Below, one piece after another: positions 41,901-49,639 of a stretch of 64,000 bases of DNA. A model generated the notes under the pieces. It saw only the letters and a list, made by a program, of their open reading frames with translations. It was not told where the DNA came from and did no database searches. Source of the stretch: Breviolum minutum Mf 1.05b.01 (taxonomy: Eukaryota > Sar > Dinophyceae > Suessiales > Symbiodiniaceae). The position numbers and the translations under genes were made by a program. Numbering within the stretch: the stretch's first letter is position 1; each line of letters begins with the position of its first letter. The stretch is from positions 62,001 to 126,000 of the forward strand of contig DF240127.1 of NCBI GenBank assembly GCA_000507305.1, read 5' to 3'.

Positions 41901-42455
41901 GCAGCATATGGCCTTGTGCAAGCACCACTACATTGGTACCAGAGTATTTGCACCTATTTGACAAGCATTGGCTATAGGAGGCTTATCACCGAACCATGTT
42001 GCTGGATATATGTAGACGAACAAGGTCATCTCAAATCCATCATTCATGGGCATGTTGATGATTTCATGTTTGCAGGAGAAGCGCAGTGTCCAGTCCATCA
42101 GCACTTGATGGAACAGATTCGTGGCAAATATCAATGGGGAGCATGGGAACATGGAGCATTTGTTCAATGTGGCATTTCCGTAACTCAACAAGAAGACTTC
42201 AGCATTAGGCTGAAACAGGAAAAATTTATTGATGATTTAGAGGAGATAGCAATTTCACGAGATCGACAACGACAACCAGATCAGCTAGCAACAGAGAGAG
42301 AGAGAAGTCAGCTAAGAGGAGTGCTAGGAAGTTTGAGCTGGTTGTGTGGTCAAACGTGTTTTCTCTTTTCCGTGGACGTGAACTTTTTGATTTCTTCCAT
42401 CCCCGTTGCCACCGTCAATGAGATCAATAAGACCAACAATTTAGTCAGCAAGTGA
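39000..42455 (+). CDS. pol: Pol polyprotein: MTase-like module, integrase, reverse transcriptase
   Basis: The frame is open from the codon after the UAG (37899; first ATG 37920) to the TGA 42453-42455. Clear Pol-like protein starts near the ATG at 39000. Module 1 (39090-39730): LLMELACYPNS, CECSPYCPLQ and HWELSERC, a Rossmann/methyltransferase-like pattern. Integrase: HHCC zinc ligands at 39888, 39903, 39987 and 39996, catalytic D at 40077, D at 40269 and E at 40377, spacing D-X63-D-X35-E. An SH3-like tail (40719-40938) contains GDLVYYWRR and GKFLGPARVI. Then an acidic/Ser-rich linker. Reverse transcriptase (41570-42230): KGDVSGAFLQG with Asp at 41781, KKAAYGLVQAPLHWY, and HVDD at 42051 in place of the usual YVDD. 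All catalytic residues are present. RNase H is in another frame. Confidence 0.92.
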   Translation: MPQEMALNIARGWHAQRNPLSTHWQNLVHHGRPLLMELACYPNSLLSEEVERRFGKGAAIRVSEWNGGNLEVPSGVHFAKQMLRKHRPVHLWISCECSPYCPLQRLNQRNEFQRQCLEEKRSKVRNQYSGASDVAIEAAKLGIQVHWELSERCEAWQLEVITQLIAKLEMKKCTCHGCAVGLRTKDGMKILCKGWSIATTNERMAQHMNLRCQKNHSKGKCEAGQTAHTARYTQAFVRRVVDVFVESEIWSRVLHDLQKVACPAEEVEDVDIPEADLEEQISSEERKEIEAKIQHIHRSTGHGNMNNLIKSLEQRGVPQKVLQVARQWKCPVCTERKSSDPRRYAHLHTTAQKWERVQMDLADWMHPITKEKSSFVLMVDEGCRFKVGKVLHAASRNANWEDLKTAFEELWLPVFGMPHTVRVDPAGAWLKNEADEYFSQRSVLLDPIPGEAHWQIGVVETGIKSIKGIMTTLATEFPEFSPKELFGRSIWVCNNNEQYRGYTPFQHAMGRAPDQEGRIFDTDDTVPLLPSMLADAGFQEDSRIRCAAEKAFAEEQAKRKIERALHMGHRRSQVYAPGDLVYYWRRQLPAQDRRAFQAGKFLGPARVIAMETRREEGEFRPGSVIWLHRAGRLIKAAPEQLRRASLYEQQLEEMKGPIDLPWTITTLVTDPKRRTYVDISGDIPEEEEWEQALDQPTEPPGAELGVPSRRLSRKSTVPPPAEGQRTSKERKKEPAHGEKREGSTVPLEGEGGSSSSGRRRLNPEEEEIFYSVESTRRAIEIEIEIPSSKRQLKKFLQQPEAFVAQKLKKRQVEVHEKHLTQEEARQFCKAKDTEVRNFIASECFQLASGQSFTPEEVMGMRWLLTWKYDDEKYAEQGGKKAKARAVVLGYQDPNYEFRKTSAPTPTKAGRQLFFQTCAWKKFRLTKGDVSGAFLQGADLEEDLWCRPLPEICKAIGVEADTPMLLKKAAYGLVQAPLHWYQSICTYLTSIGYRRLITEPCCWIYVDEQGHLKSIIHGHVDDFMFAGEAQCPVHQHLMEQIRGKYQWGAWEHGAFVQCGISVTQQEDFSIRLKQEKFIDDLEEIAISRDRQRQPDQLATERERSQLRGVLGSLSWLCGQTCFLFSVDVNFLISSIPVATVNEINKTNNLVSK
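39090..39730 (+). other. Methyltransferase-like module inside pol
   Basis: Between the protease and integrase regions, where canonical Ty1/copia has only a short linker. LLMELACYPNS resembles a glycine-poor motif I, WISCECSPYC (cysteines at 39282, 39288, 39300) sits where C5-methyltransferases have a Pro-Cys motif IV, and HWELSERCEAW (Glu at 39441) where they have the Glu-Asn-Val-like motif VI. A cysteine-rich stretch KCTCHGC and RCQKNHSKGKC follows. This looks like a degenerate or diverged member rather than an orthodox enzyme. Confidence 0.45.
42450..42455 (+). other. Frame change between reverse transcriptase and RNase H
   Basis: The pol frame reads ...NNLVSK then TGA; the -1 frame immediately continues VRRWKHQ..., which is the expected connection to RNase H, with a one-base overlap at 42452. 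No classical X-XXY-YYZ slippery heptamer is present. A one-base deletion next to AAGTGAGG is the simplest explanation; programmed -1 shifting is the alternative. Confidence 0.75.
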
Positions 42456-43243
42456 GGAGATGGAAACATCAAGATTTTTGGATTCATTCTTTTCCCAAAG
42501 ATAGTGAACTGGTCATGGCATGTTGGACGGATGCAGCTCATGCAAATAGGCCCAACAACAAAGATAGCACAGAAGGAATTTTTGTTGGCATGGCACAGTT
42601 ATCACTGGAACAGGGGGAAGAAACAGAGGTGACACCACTATATTGGAGATCAGGAAAGATAGATAGGACCTGTCGCAGCCCAGCATGTGCTGAGACAATG
42701 GCGGGCCTAGATGGAGAAGATGATCTTCTCTACTTGCGTGTCTTGTGGAATGAGATGCAGGGCGGCACATTGAATCCTAGATATCCCAATGAGTTGGCAA
42801 GTCACACCCGTGGTCTTTTAATCACAGATGCTCGTAATCTTTTTGATAAACTCCAACGGGCAACAGTCAGTGTCAAAGGAGCAGAGAAGAGATCAGACAT
42901 TGAAGCAATATGTTTGAGGGAGAACACAGAGAGAAGCAATGTGAGGATTTGCTGGGTGCATGGAGGGGCCATGATTGCAAATGGTCTCACTAAGGTATCC
43001 GAGAAGCACCAGGTGATGCTATATCTATCGATGGGCTTTCGCTGGCGTATCATCTTCGATGCGGAGAGGCAGTCCGAGAAGCAGAGGAGAAAACTTGGCA
43101 TAGCACCTATGGAAGGACTTCGGGAAGCAGACATTACAAACACACAGACTCGTGCACATCACACTACTAACAGTACTCAACAACATCAGCATCCACACCA
43201 TCAGCAGAGCAACAATGAACAGAGCANAGAGCAGGAACAGTAA
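42452..43243 (+). CDS. RNase H domain of pol (frame-displaced C-terminal part)
   Basis: About 263 codons with no ATG at its beginning, so it is normally fused to the upstream frame. Ty1/copia RNase H motifs: ACWTDAAHANRP with Asp at 42530, SPACAETMAGLD with Glu at 42692, LLITDARNLFD with Asp at 42827, and the terminal WVHGGAMIANGLTK. After about residue 225 the tail is low complexity, rich in His, Gln, Asn and Thr (HHTTNSTQQHQHPHHQQ), with one ambiguous base at 43227. Ends with TAA at 43241-43243. The catalytic residues are intact, so only the frame is in doubt. Confidence 0.88.
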   Translation: MRRWKHQDFWIHSFPKDSELVMACWTDAAHANRPNNKDSTEGIFVGMAQLSLEQGEETEVTPLYWRSGKIDRTCRSPACAETMAGLDGEDDLLYLRVLWNEMQGGTLNPRYPNELASHTRGLLITDARNLFDKLQRATVSVKGAEKRSDIEAICLRENTERSNVRICWVHGGAMIANGLTKVSEKHQVMLYLSMGFRWRIIFDAERQSEKQRRKLGIAPMEGLREADITNTQTRAHHTTNSTQQHQHPHHQQSNNEQSXEQEQ

Positions 43244-43412
43244 CTAAGAGGAGGTGGTTGTGTTTTTTGGTTTTTGTTTCCGGTTGTGGGCGTTGGTGTT
43301 TTTCGTGTTGTTTGATCATGACTCTCATTCCGGTCAACATTTCCTCAATGATGTTCTTTAGAAATGTTTCGTTCCAATGGAAATTATTATCCAACACAGG
43401 GTTGGGGACCTG
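43244..43412 (+). other. 3' untranslated part of the retrotransposon
   Basis: Contains GAGGAGGTGG just after the stop and ACAGGGTTGGGGACC just before the LTR. The latter is in the right place for a polypurine tract but is interrupted by pyrimidines, so second-strand priming is unusual or the tract is weak. Confidence 0.55.
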
Positions 43413-43518
43413 TGCAATTTCACCAAGGTTCAATAGAAACCATTTCCACGTGAAACATTTCTTTATCAAGACTCCCCTAGGGTATTAGTGAAAAAGGGCA
43501 GGCTCGCGCTATTTTGCA
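43413..43518 (+). repeat. 3' LTR, 106 bp
   Basis: Identical over its full length to 35805-35910, and followed by the second TAGAC. Confidence 0.95.
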
Positions 43519-43523
43519 TAGAC
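43519..43523. repeat. Right target-site duplication (TAGAC)
   Basis: Matches 35800-35804. Removing the element would restore ...GGGGTATAGAC-TATCTGC.... Confidence 0.9.
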
Positions 43524-43599
43524 TATCTGCGGGTACGGTGAATATTTGTAGGGTATAGACCGGTATAGATTCCAATCAGGACCATGGTTTGGGTATGAG

Positions 43600-43713
43600 A
43601 TCACTCACTCAATTGCTAATTTGGTTGGATCTTCCCCAACGTCAGAGGTCATCGACATGGATGGTGCCATGACTTTTGGCAAGGTCCCGACCGGGCGGAT
43701 GAGCATGGGGTGA
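43600..43713 (+). CDS. Candidate exon, product not recognised
   Basis: The frame reads SIANLVGSSPTSEVIDMDGA, then MTFGKVPTGRMSMG and TGA. An acceptor CCCAACGTCAG lies at about 43645 if the exon is the shorter part. GC-rich, on the + strand, directly right of the element. May continue the gene of 34328-34865. Confidence 0.35.
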   Translation: MTHSIANLVGSSPTSEVIDMDGAMTFGKVPTGRMSMG

Positions 43714-43861
43714 AGAGGTTAAGCTTTCGGTGGGGTTGAGCATGCAGGTGAAGTTGTGCAAAAAGGAACCATTTCAAAAGGAAAGTCGGCTTCCGACCAT
43801 CATTATTCGGAGGCTATGTTAGTTGTTTGGGGGAGTTTCATCATGAAATATGAACATCTAG

Positions 43862-43964
43862 AACCCATGGAATCCATATTTGGTATATTTATCGACTAAC
43901 TTACCATAAAAATCAACCAAATGTGGGTATATAAACCAGCCCCATGAATCCTATGGGTAAGGTA
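43862..43964. repeat. Family C palindromic element
   Basis: AACCCATGGAATCCATATTTGG on the left, CTTACCATAAAAATCAACC in the centre, GCCCCATGAATCCTATGGG on the right. Confidence 0.65.
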
Positions 43965-44266
43965 GATAAAATAGTTTGTGGTTCACTTTTTTGCAGTCAT
44001 GCCAAATCCCGAGCTTTAGTGGCTGATTTTGCCATCATGGCCTCACCAATCATTTGGCCTCCCCAAAGCAAATTGCGCCTCTCCCTGGTTCTCACCAGAG
44101 AAGTCACATTGAGAACAGCATGACTGGCCCCCCGAAATTTTGAAGATGAATCCAACTTTGTTTTTTTCAGCAAGTTTCGGTACTGGGAATTGTCCCAGCC
44201 ATCCCCTCCCTGGTGTTTGGCACTTTTGAGTCAATGATTTTCCGAGCTATTCATATATAATATGCA

Positions 44267-44372
44267 TACCCCCCAACAAAACTAACATGACAATGGAAAA
44301 TCCACTATTTGAAGATATATTTCCTGTTGAAAATGGGGAGTTTCCAATGTCATGTTTGTTTTCCGGTGTGTA
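44267..44372. repeat. Family A element (subfamily with AATGGA core)
   Basis: TACCCCCCAACAAAACTAAC then ATGACAATGG on the left, CCAATGTCATGTTTGTTTTCC then GGTGTGTA on the right. 106 bp. Confidence 0.75.
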
Positions 44373-44856
44373 TACTCTTAGCCCAAGAAGTACCAGGATC
44401 ATGACACAATCCGTGAGACGTCCAACACTTCCTTGGGCTTTCAGGAGGGTTTGCCAACCATTTCCGAGGCATGTGGTTTTGGGTGGAGGTTCATCGAAAG
44501 CAAAAATGACAGGATTTTTTTCTCCCCCCAAAACTGCGTCGTAGGATCGGGACCCTAACTTGGATTTGCAACATGTGATGTTTATAAGGATTCTACCATG
44601 GGTATAAATCACCATCAAACCATGGGAGTTTATTTTTGTTGACTATGTCCAGGTATTGCTATGCAAATCCAAGAGCAAGGTTTACCAGAAGGTTGTATAT
44701 TTGAAGTTATTTGTTTTTGACGGGTCCACCCCTAAGCACCTCCAGGATGTTTTTGTTTAAGCACAGGATGTGGCAAGGGGATTGTTGATTTTGAAGATGT
44801 TGGTTGGTTCTGAATGTCAAAAGCGAAAGAACTAAGAAACAAGTCACAGATAAATA
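44373..44856. other. No convincing feature
   Basis: An open + frame to 44544 (SVRRPTLPWAFRRVCQPFPR) could be coding but lacks clear splice sites. The rest is AT-rich. Confidence 0.25.
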
Positions 44857-44957
44857 CTAGGTGGTGGTTTCAAATATGTTTTATTTTCACCCGTACTTGA
44901 GGAAGATTCCAATTGACTATAATAATATGTTTTAACTGGGTGGAAACCACCAACTAT
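44857..44957. repeat. Family B element
   Basis: CTAGGTGGTGGTTTCAAATA on the left, GGGTGGAAACCACCAACTATA on the right, with TATTTTCACCCGTACTTGAGG inside. Confidence 0.75.
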
Positions 44958-45283
44958 AGAAGAGCAAGACAGTGAATGTTCAACATATCATGTCACCCGC
45001 TTGAATTTTGGGGAGATTGACACAAAGATTGCCTTTCCAACCCCTTCCAAAAAAGTGAGGACACTAAGATGCCTTTAGGGGAAAAGGGCTTGTTTAAGAT
45101 GTTTTGGGGTTAAAATTAAAGCATTGAAAGTGAAGAAACGACCCAGTACTACGCCATTTTTAAGCATTTTTACAAGCAAGGTTCCAGTTTTCATAGTCAG
45201 GAGCACCCTCAAAGAAACAACACATGTTATTTCAATGAGGGGACAAGTTGAAAGCTCCAATTCTCTCCATTTTGGTGTTCCAG

Positions 45284-45372
45284 GATGCCGTGTTACGTGA
45301 GCCGAGTGCACAAAGTACCGAAGCCTCCGCGGCGATTGCGAAGGCTGCCAGAAAATCATGGGAATCCAAAGG
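45284..45372 (+). CDS. Exon of a host gene, alanine-rich helix
   Basis: Acceptor TTGGTGTTCCAG ends at 45283. The frame reads DAVLREPSAQSTEASAAIAK, then AARKSWES, with a donor-like AAAGG|GTAGCC at 45373. Composition resembles the end of the exon at 34510-34865, but the phases do not join directly, so at least one more exon would lie between. Confidence 0.5.
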
Positions 45373-45763
45373 GTAGCCACATAACTCCCCAAAAAAATAC
45401 ATATATGCCTTATNCTATGTATAGATGTACTCTTAGAAGCTCCACATGATGTCTCGCCAAAGTGACAGCATCATGGTCTTTGCCATCTCGGAATCCTTGA
45501 GAGAAACATCAGTCGCCGACGGAAGTTTTGGGACGTACCTTACAAGATGTGGTTGTTTTATCGTAGCCCGCTCGCAAACCTTGCCATTTGATAAAGATAA
45601 GACTACTACCAGTATATTAAAGTGTAATTATATACATATGACATATATAAATCAAATATACAAAGTTACATAATGTACATATATATATATATATACATGT
45701 GTTCATTACCATACCAAACCAACAATTAGATGATTTGTGTAGCAATCCCTTAGGAGTTTTTAG

Positions 45764-45888
45764 GAGATGGTTGCCATTCACAAAACCGCTGCCCAGGGGA
45801 GCAGAATGGAAGGAGGTTTGTCGCGTGAAGCTTCGGAAGGTGCTGGAAAAAAACGTGGAAAACATGGCCATGGGGATGAACTTGATAC
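45764..45888 (+). CDS. Candidate exon, basic helix
   Basis: Acceptor GAGTTTTTAG ends at 45763. The frame reads RRWLPFTKPLPRGAEWKEVC, then RVKLRKVLEKNVENMAMGMN, running into a family D repeat. Another frame is open too, but is low-complexity Gly/Lys. The donor is unclear. Confidence 0.45.
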
Positions 45889-45978
45889 GGGTGTTTATCC
45901 CCAAATCATCGATTTTAATAGGGTTTTCCATTATAAACCATCCATTTTGGGGTACCACTATTTTTGGAAACATCTATA
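45889..45978. repeat. Family D element copy 4
   Basis: ACGGGTGTTTATCCCCAAATC on the left, CTATTTTTGGAAACATCTATA on the right; the core matches 23914-24035. A single N lies upstream at 45414. Confidence 0.6.
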
Positions 45979-46035
45979 TAGATAATATATTAATGTATCT
46001 GGCCAGATACATGTATATGAAAAAAAATATATATT

Positions 46036-46295
46036 ACTTCAACAGGAAGAAGGTTTTGCGGTTGTTGAAGGTTTGAGTCAGGATTTGGAATCTGTGCCGG
46101 ATCGATTTATCATGTCCATTTTATGTGGCAGGTGTGGCACAGTCAATTATCACCCCGTTTTAAAGTTAAGAGACTAAAAAGATCTAAAAGCTTTTCCGAG
46201 GGGGAAATTGACCAGAATCATGTTGACAAAAGGATTCTAGGGGGAAAGGGTTTGCAGTACGAAGACTCAACAAGCATAATTCTTGTCCGGCCAGT
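46036..46295 (+). repeat. Duplicated segment, copy 1
   Basis: ACTTCAACAGGAAGAAGG through TTGTCCGGCCAGTG recurs at 46471-46691 with substitutions and a ~40-base deletion. One frame in copy 1 reads VVEGLSQDLESVPDRFIMSI, and copy 2 keeps VEGLSHDLESVPDRFIMSIL. The peptide survives in both, so the duplicated piece probably contains an exon. Confidence 0.75.
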
Positions 46296-46392
46296 GCATT
46301 ACGGCACAGGTGTTGCATTGACGCTATAAGGCGTTCATGTGGATCCACTCAGCTTAGTGTCAATGCAACACCTGAGCCGTAACGCACTGGCC
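46289..46392. repeat. 104-bp palindrome (MITE-like)
   Basis: The left arm GGCCAGTGCATTACGGCACA then GGTGTTGCATTGAC is the complement of the right arm GTCAATGCAACACC then TGAGCCGTAACGCACTGGCC, with three or so mismatches over ~36 bases. The loop is ~30 bases. It begins at the end of duplicated copy 1; copy 2 keeps only the first bases (GGCCAGTGTATT). Confidence 0.85.
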
Positions 46393-46470
46393 AAAGGAAG
46401 GGCGATGATTTGAAATTTGTAGCCAAATTCGGAGAGCTATGGGGCAACACAAGAAGAACGCAAAAGTCGC

Positions 46471-46691
46471 ACTTCAACAGGAAGAAAGTTTGCGTTTGTT
46501 GAAGGTTTGAGTCATGACTTGGAATCTGTGCCGGATCGATTTATCATGTCCATTTTGCAGGTGTGGCGCGGTCAATTGTCACCCCGATGAAAGGTAATAA
46601 ACTAAAAAGTTTTTCCTGGGGGGAAAGGATTCTAGAGGGAAAGGGTTTGCAGTGCGAAGACTCAACAAGCATAAGTTTTGTCCGGCCAGTG
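46471..46691 (+). repeat. Duplicated segment, copy 2
   Basis: Counterpart of 46036-46295. The sequence between the copies (46393-46470) is unique. Confidence 0.75.
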
Positions 46692-46936
46692 TATTCACAC
46701 ATGTATAAATACGTATATATACGTAGTATTTGCGGTGTATATAAGTGGTATTGCAATGCAGAGATCCAATGATGGAACAATATACAATGTATCTCAATAT
46801 TTTTTGTATCTATATTTAAAAACACATATATATATATATATGTTGAGATGCTCATATCATTCATAAGAAGCTCCCATCACTTGGGGTTTCATCATGAAAA
46901 CCACTGATTCGTTTTGACCCGTTTTTGTTTGTGCAG

Positions 46937-47017
46937 CTCACAGCGCGGGCGTCTGTGACGAACTTGCGCAAAGAATTTGGCATCGTTGCTGACTCAGACG
47001 GAGCTATAGAGCTATGA
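46937..47017 (+). CDS. Candidate exon, product not recognised
   Basis: Acceptor GTTTGTGCAG ends at 46936. In phase 0 the frame reads LTARASVTNLRKEFGIVADS, then DGAIEL and TGA (47015-47017). GC-rich and strongly protein-like; possibly terminal. Confidence 0.5.
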   Translation, partial: LTARASVTNLRKEFGIVADSDGAIEL

Positions 47018-47724
47018 TGAGCTAACGACAAATCAGATGATATAAGGCGTATCTTGAGGGATGTTGTTTCTTGTTGTTTTTTATTGGTAAATTGATGTAA
47101 ACTGGAATGATACTCAAAGCACCCTGAGGTGTTTTTGAATTCCATGCGGCAGTTTTGTCAATAATGTTCTGAACATAGGTGCAATAAGACTCGATCTTCA
47201 TATGCCAAGGAAAAGAGCAAAACTTTTTCGTTTCATCCAGCCCTGGTATCCGTTTATTCCAACAGAAATCCAGGTGGCTGTAGCCGTGGAAAGCCGTGAT
47301 GGACTTCAGTGAGGGAATCCCAGCAGGTTGATGAATGCTCAGAGTTTCATAGGGTTTATTAACCATCTTTATTTCCTGATAAGGCCTTATCAAAGCCTCA
47401 TTTCCTGGACGGTGGCATTGGGGGGGTACACTTAGATTTCCATGAAGCCAAGAAATGTTTGAAATATTCATGGCATTGATGTTCATCTACTCGTTGGAAC
47501 TGACGGTGTCCATGAAAAGAAACACCTCCCATGACTAGCGGGGATAAAACACACACCTCGCTTGTTTGTTGTCCGATGCTAGTCAAAGTGTTGATATCTT
47601 GGACACGTTGATTCTTTTGTAAACATTTTGATTGACAGGTTTCATGCTGATTAATGATTCCGACTCCAACCCTTCACAGAAATACCACGCATCTCCAAGA
47701 AGGTTAGTCCTTACTTGCATTGCA

Positions 47725-47806
47725 GGTGCGGATTAGATGTCCCTTTGCAAACTGGTGGATCTGTGTTGTTACTTGCCAGAGAGGGATGGGGTGCGGAGGG
47801 TACAAG
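47725..47806 (+). CDS. Candidate exon, product not recognised
   Basis: Acceptor GCATTGCAG ends at 47724 and donor ACAAG|GTGTTG lies at 47807. The frame reads CGLDVPLQTGGSVLLLAREG, then WGAEGT. Confidence 0.45.
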
Positions 47807-47982
47807 GTGTTGGATCAGAGTCTAGAGTCTATGTATGATTCATCACACAAGAGCCACTTGGGATGGATATTTCTTCTTGTGGTATGTTGTGGACACCACC
47901 ACAATTTGTTGTTGATTCAAGGTTGCCATTCGCAACCTTCTGAACTTTCCGGCAGGATACTTTGACATTTTTTTCTGTGCAG

Positions 47983-48085
47983 CAAAGCAGTTGAAGTTGA
48001 CAAATGTCGGTGGATCCTTGAAGGTTTGGCTTCGAGAATGGCGAGGAGAAATTTGATGGTGCGGCAGCCAGGGGAATGGTGGTGA
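47983..48085 (+). CDS. Candidate exon, basic segment
   Basis: Acceptor TTCTGTGCAG ends at 47982. The frame reads KAVEVDKCRWILEGLASRMA, then RRNLMVRQPGEWW and TGA at 48083-48085. Confidence 0.45.
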
Positions 48086-48124
48086 AGCACCTGGAAATCA
48101 CCACTGCCACGAACTTCTCATTGC

Positions 48125-48229
48125 TACTGTTGATGGAAGAAAACCTGCACCAGCTGACATGTATGAAACCCTAAACATAATGGGATATTTACCATATCGA
48201 CTTATGCAGGATTTTTTCCATCAACAGTA
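48125..48229. repeat. Inverted-repeat element, family E copy 2
   Basis: 105 bp. TACTGTTGATGGAAGAAAAC then CTGCACCA on the left, TGCAGGATTTTTTCCATCAA then CAGTA on the right. Exactly the length of 12129-12233, with an unrelated centre. Confidence 0.85.
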
Positions 48230-48693
48230 TTTTATGTGCTTCTACTTGAGTGAACGGAAACTCCAACAAGACATTCAATTGAGATGTTGGATGGTGATTA
48301 AATTAAGGAAGGAATTTAATCTAGAGTCGCAGTCACAGCACAAGTCACAGATTCTGCCGTTACCGCATATAGCCGCATACATTATATACGTACTGTAATT
48401 ATATATCAATATGTATACATACATATAGGACACATATATACAATGATATGAGGGCCCACCAAAACCTTCGACGATGAAGAACAGTCAAAACAGGACATTG
48501 ATGCCTCATGTTGCCATCAACATCTCAGGAAGAATAGGGAGTCACACAGAAAACAAAGGACCCCTTTCATGCACGTCCTGGACACGGGATGTTTTCAGCG
48601 GTTTAGGACGTTGCTCATATACTCATTTGAATCATGTATTCATATTATGTTCATCTGATTCATATAATGTACTTTCCTTTGTTGTTTCTCCAG

Positions 48694-48866
48694 GAGTTCA
48701 AAACAACCTCGAAAAGAACATATCACACAGTCCGCCACCTGAAGCTTCCTTTTTCGCTGAAGGTTTGCGTGGCTTGTTGGGTCTGACAGAGGATGATGAG
48801 GCGAGGGTTTCACGATGTTTCACCCCAGGTGCAGGTCGTAGTTGGGCAGAGCTGATATCAACCTAG
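48694..48866 (+). CDS. Candidate terminal exon, acidic
   Basis: Acceptor TTGTTTCTCCAG ends at 48693. The frame reads GVQNNLEKNISHSPPPEASF, then FAEGLRGLLGLTEDDEARVS, then RCFTPGAGRSWAELIST and TAG at 48864-48866. The run is coherent right up to the stop, suggesting a C-terminus. Family unknown. Confidence 0.55.
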
Positions 48867-49103
48867 ACTGCAAGTTCGGCATTGATTGTTGATGTTTACC
48901 TTCTTGATATTTGATGCACTGACTCAGGTAACATGTTCATACATATTGCATGTCCAAAGTCCTCCTTCAGTGCAAACATCCATTGATCCTTGCACAAAAG
49001 ATCCTAGGGCAAAGGGCGGTCAAAATTTATTCTGATATGCCTTTAACTTGACGAGGAGAGGTTCATACTTTTCACCATCCTTTCCACCAATCTTCAACTC
49101 CAG

Positions 49104-49406
49104 GATCCACGTGAGCTTGTTGAGCGCGTATGGCTTCCGGTGTACAAGTTCGAGGCTATGGTTGATATGATTCCGAAACATGATTACCCTTTTGTTGGCA
49201 TCAAACAAATTGTTTATCCAGCTGGAATTGAGGATCAAAGGAAGCAATCTGCTGAGTTTGCATCAAAAGGCAATTTGATTCTGGTTCTTCACTTTGTTGA
49301 TGGTGTCCAAAAGGTGGCAAGTGTGCAAAACTGTACTGAACTGGTTACGATTCTAAAAACAATAAGAAAACAAGGCTGGATCTCATTCTACCAAACCATC
49401 CTATGG
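49104..49406 (+). CDS. Exon of a host gene, product not recognised
   Basis: Acceptor TTCAACTCCAG ends at 49103. In phase 0 the frame is open for 101 codons: DPRELVERVWLPVYKFEAMV, then DMIPKHDYPFVGIKQIVYPA, then GIEDQRKQSAEFASKGNLIL. A donor-like CCAAAAG|GTGGCA at 49314 would shorten it. First of a dense series of + strand exons. No family recognised. Confidence 0.5.
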
Positions 49407-49431
49407 TGACCTTGACGCAATGTCCAATGCA

Positions 49432-49524
49432 GAGCATCAGGGCAGGCTGCTTGAGCGTTTCGAGTCACAGCTGCAAAACAAAGACATCTTGAGGGTTTTG
49501 AGGATTGATCAAACAATGGTTCAA
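49432..49524 (+). CDS. Exon of a host gene
   Basis: Acceptor GTCCAATGCAG ends near 49432 and donor TTCAA|GTAAGT begins at 49525. The frame reads EHQGRLLERFESQLQNKDIL, then RVLRIDQTMVQ, reaching the donor at a codon end. Confidence 0.55.
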
Positions 49525-49639
49525 GTAAGTTGGTGAAGTGGTGGAAACTGAACCCTTTCATATCATCATATCTATTTCACGTCCCGTGTTTCCAATTGTT
49601 TCCAATTATACGTATATTATATTATCATATTAACACGAC

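Larger units (their letters stand above)
35805..43518 (+). mobile_element. Complete Ty1/copia LTR retrotransposon, 7714 bp
   Basis: Two identical 106-bp LTRs enclose a primer binding site, gag-protease, an extra ORF and pol in the order integrase, reverse transcriptase, RNase H, which defines Ty1/copia. A perfect 5-bp target duplication flanks it. LTR identity means few or no mutations since insertion, so the copy is young. It lies in the same orientation as the surrounding host exons, probably in an intron. Oddities: extremely short LTRs, one in-frame UAG before pol, an additional 252-codon ORF, a methyltransferase-like module in pol and a -1 frame change before RNase H. Confidence 0.95.
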
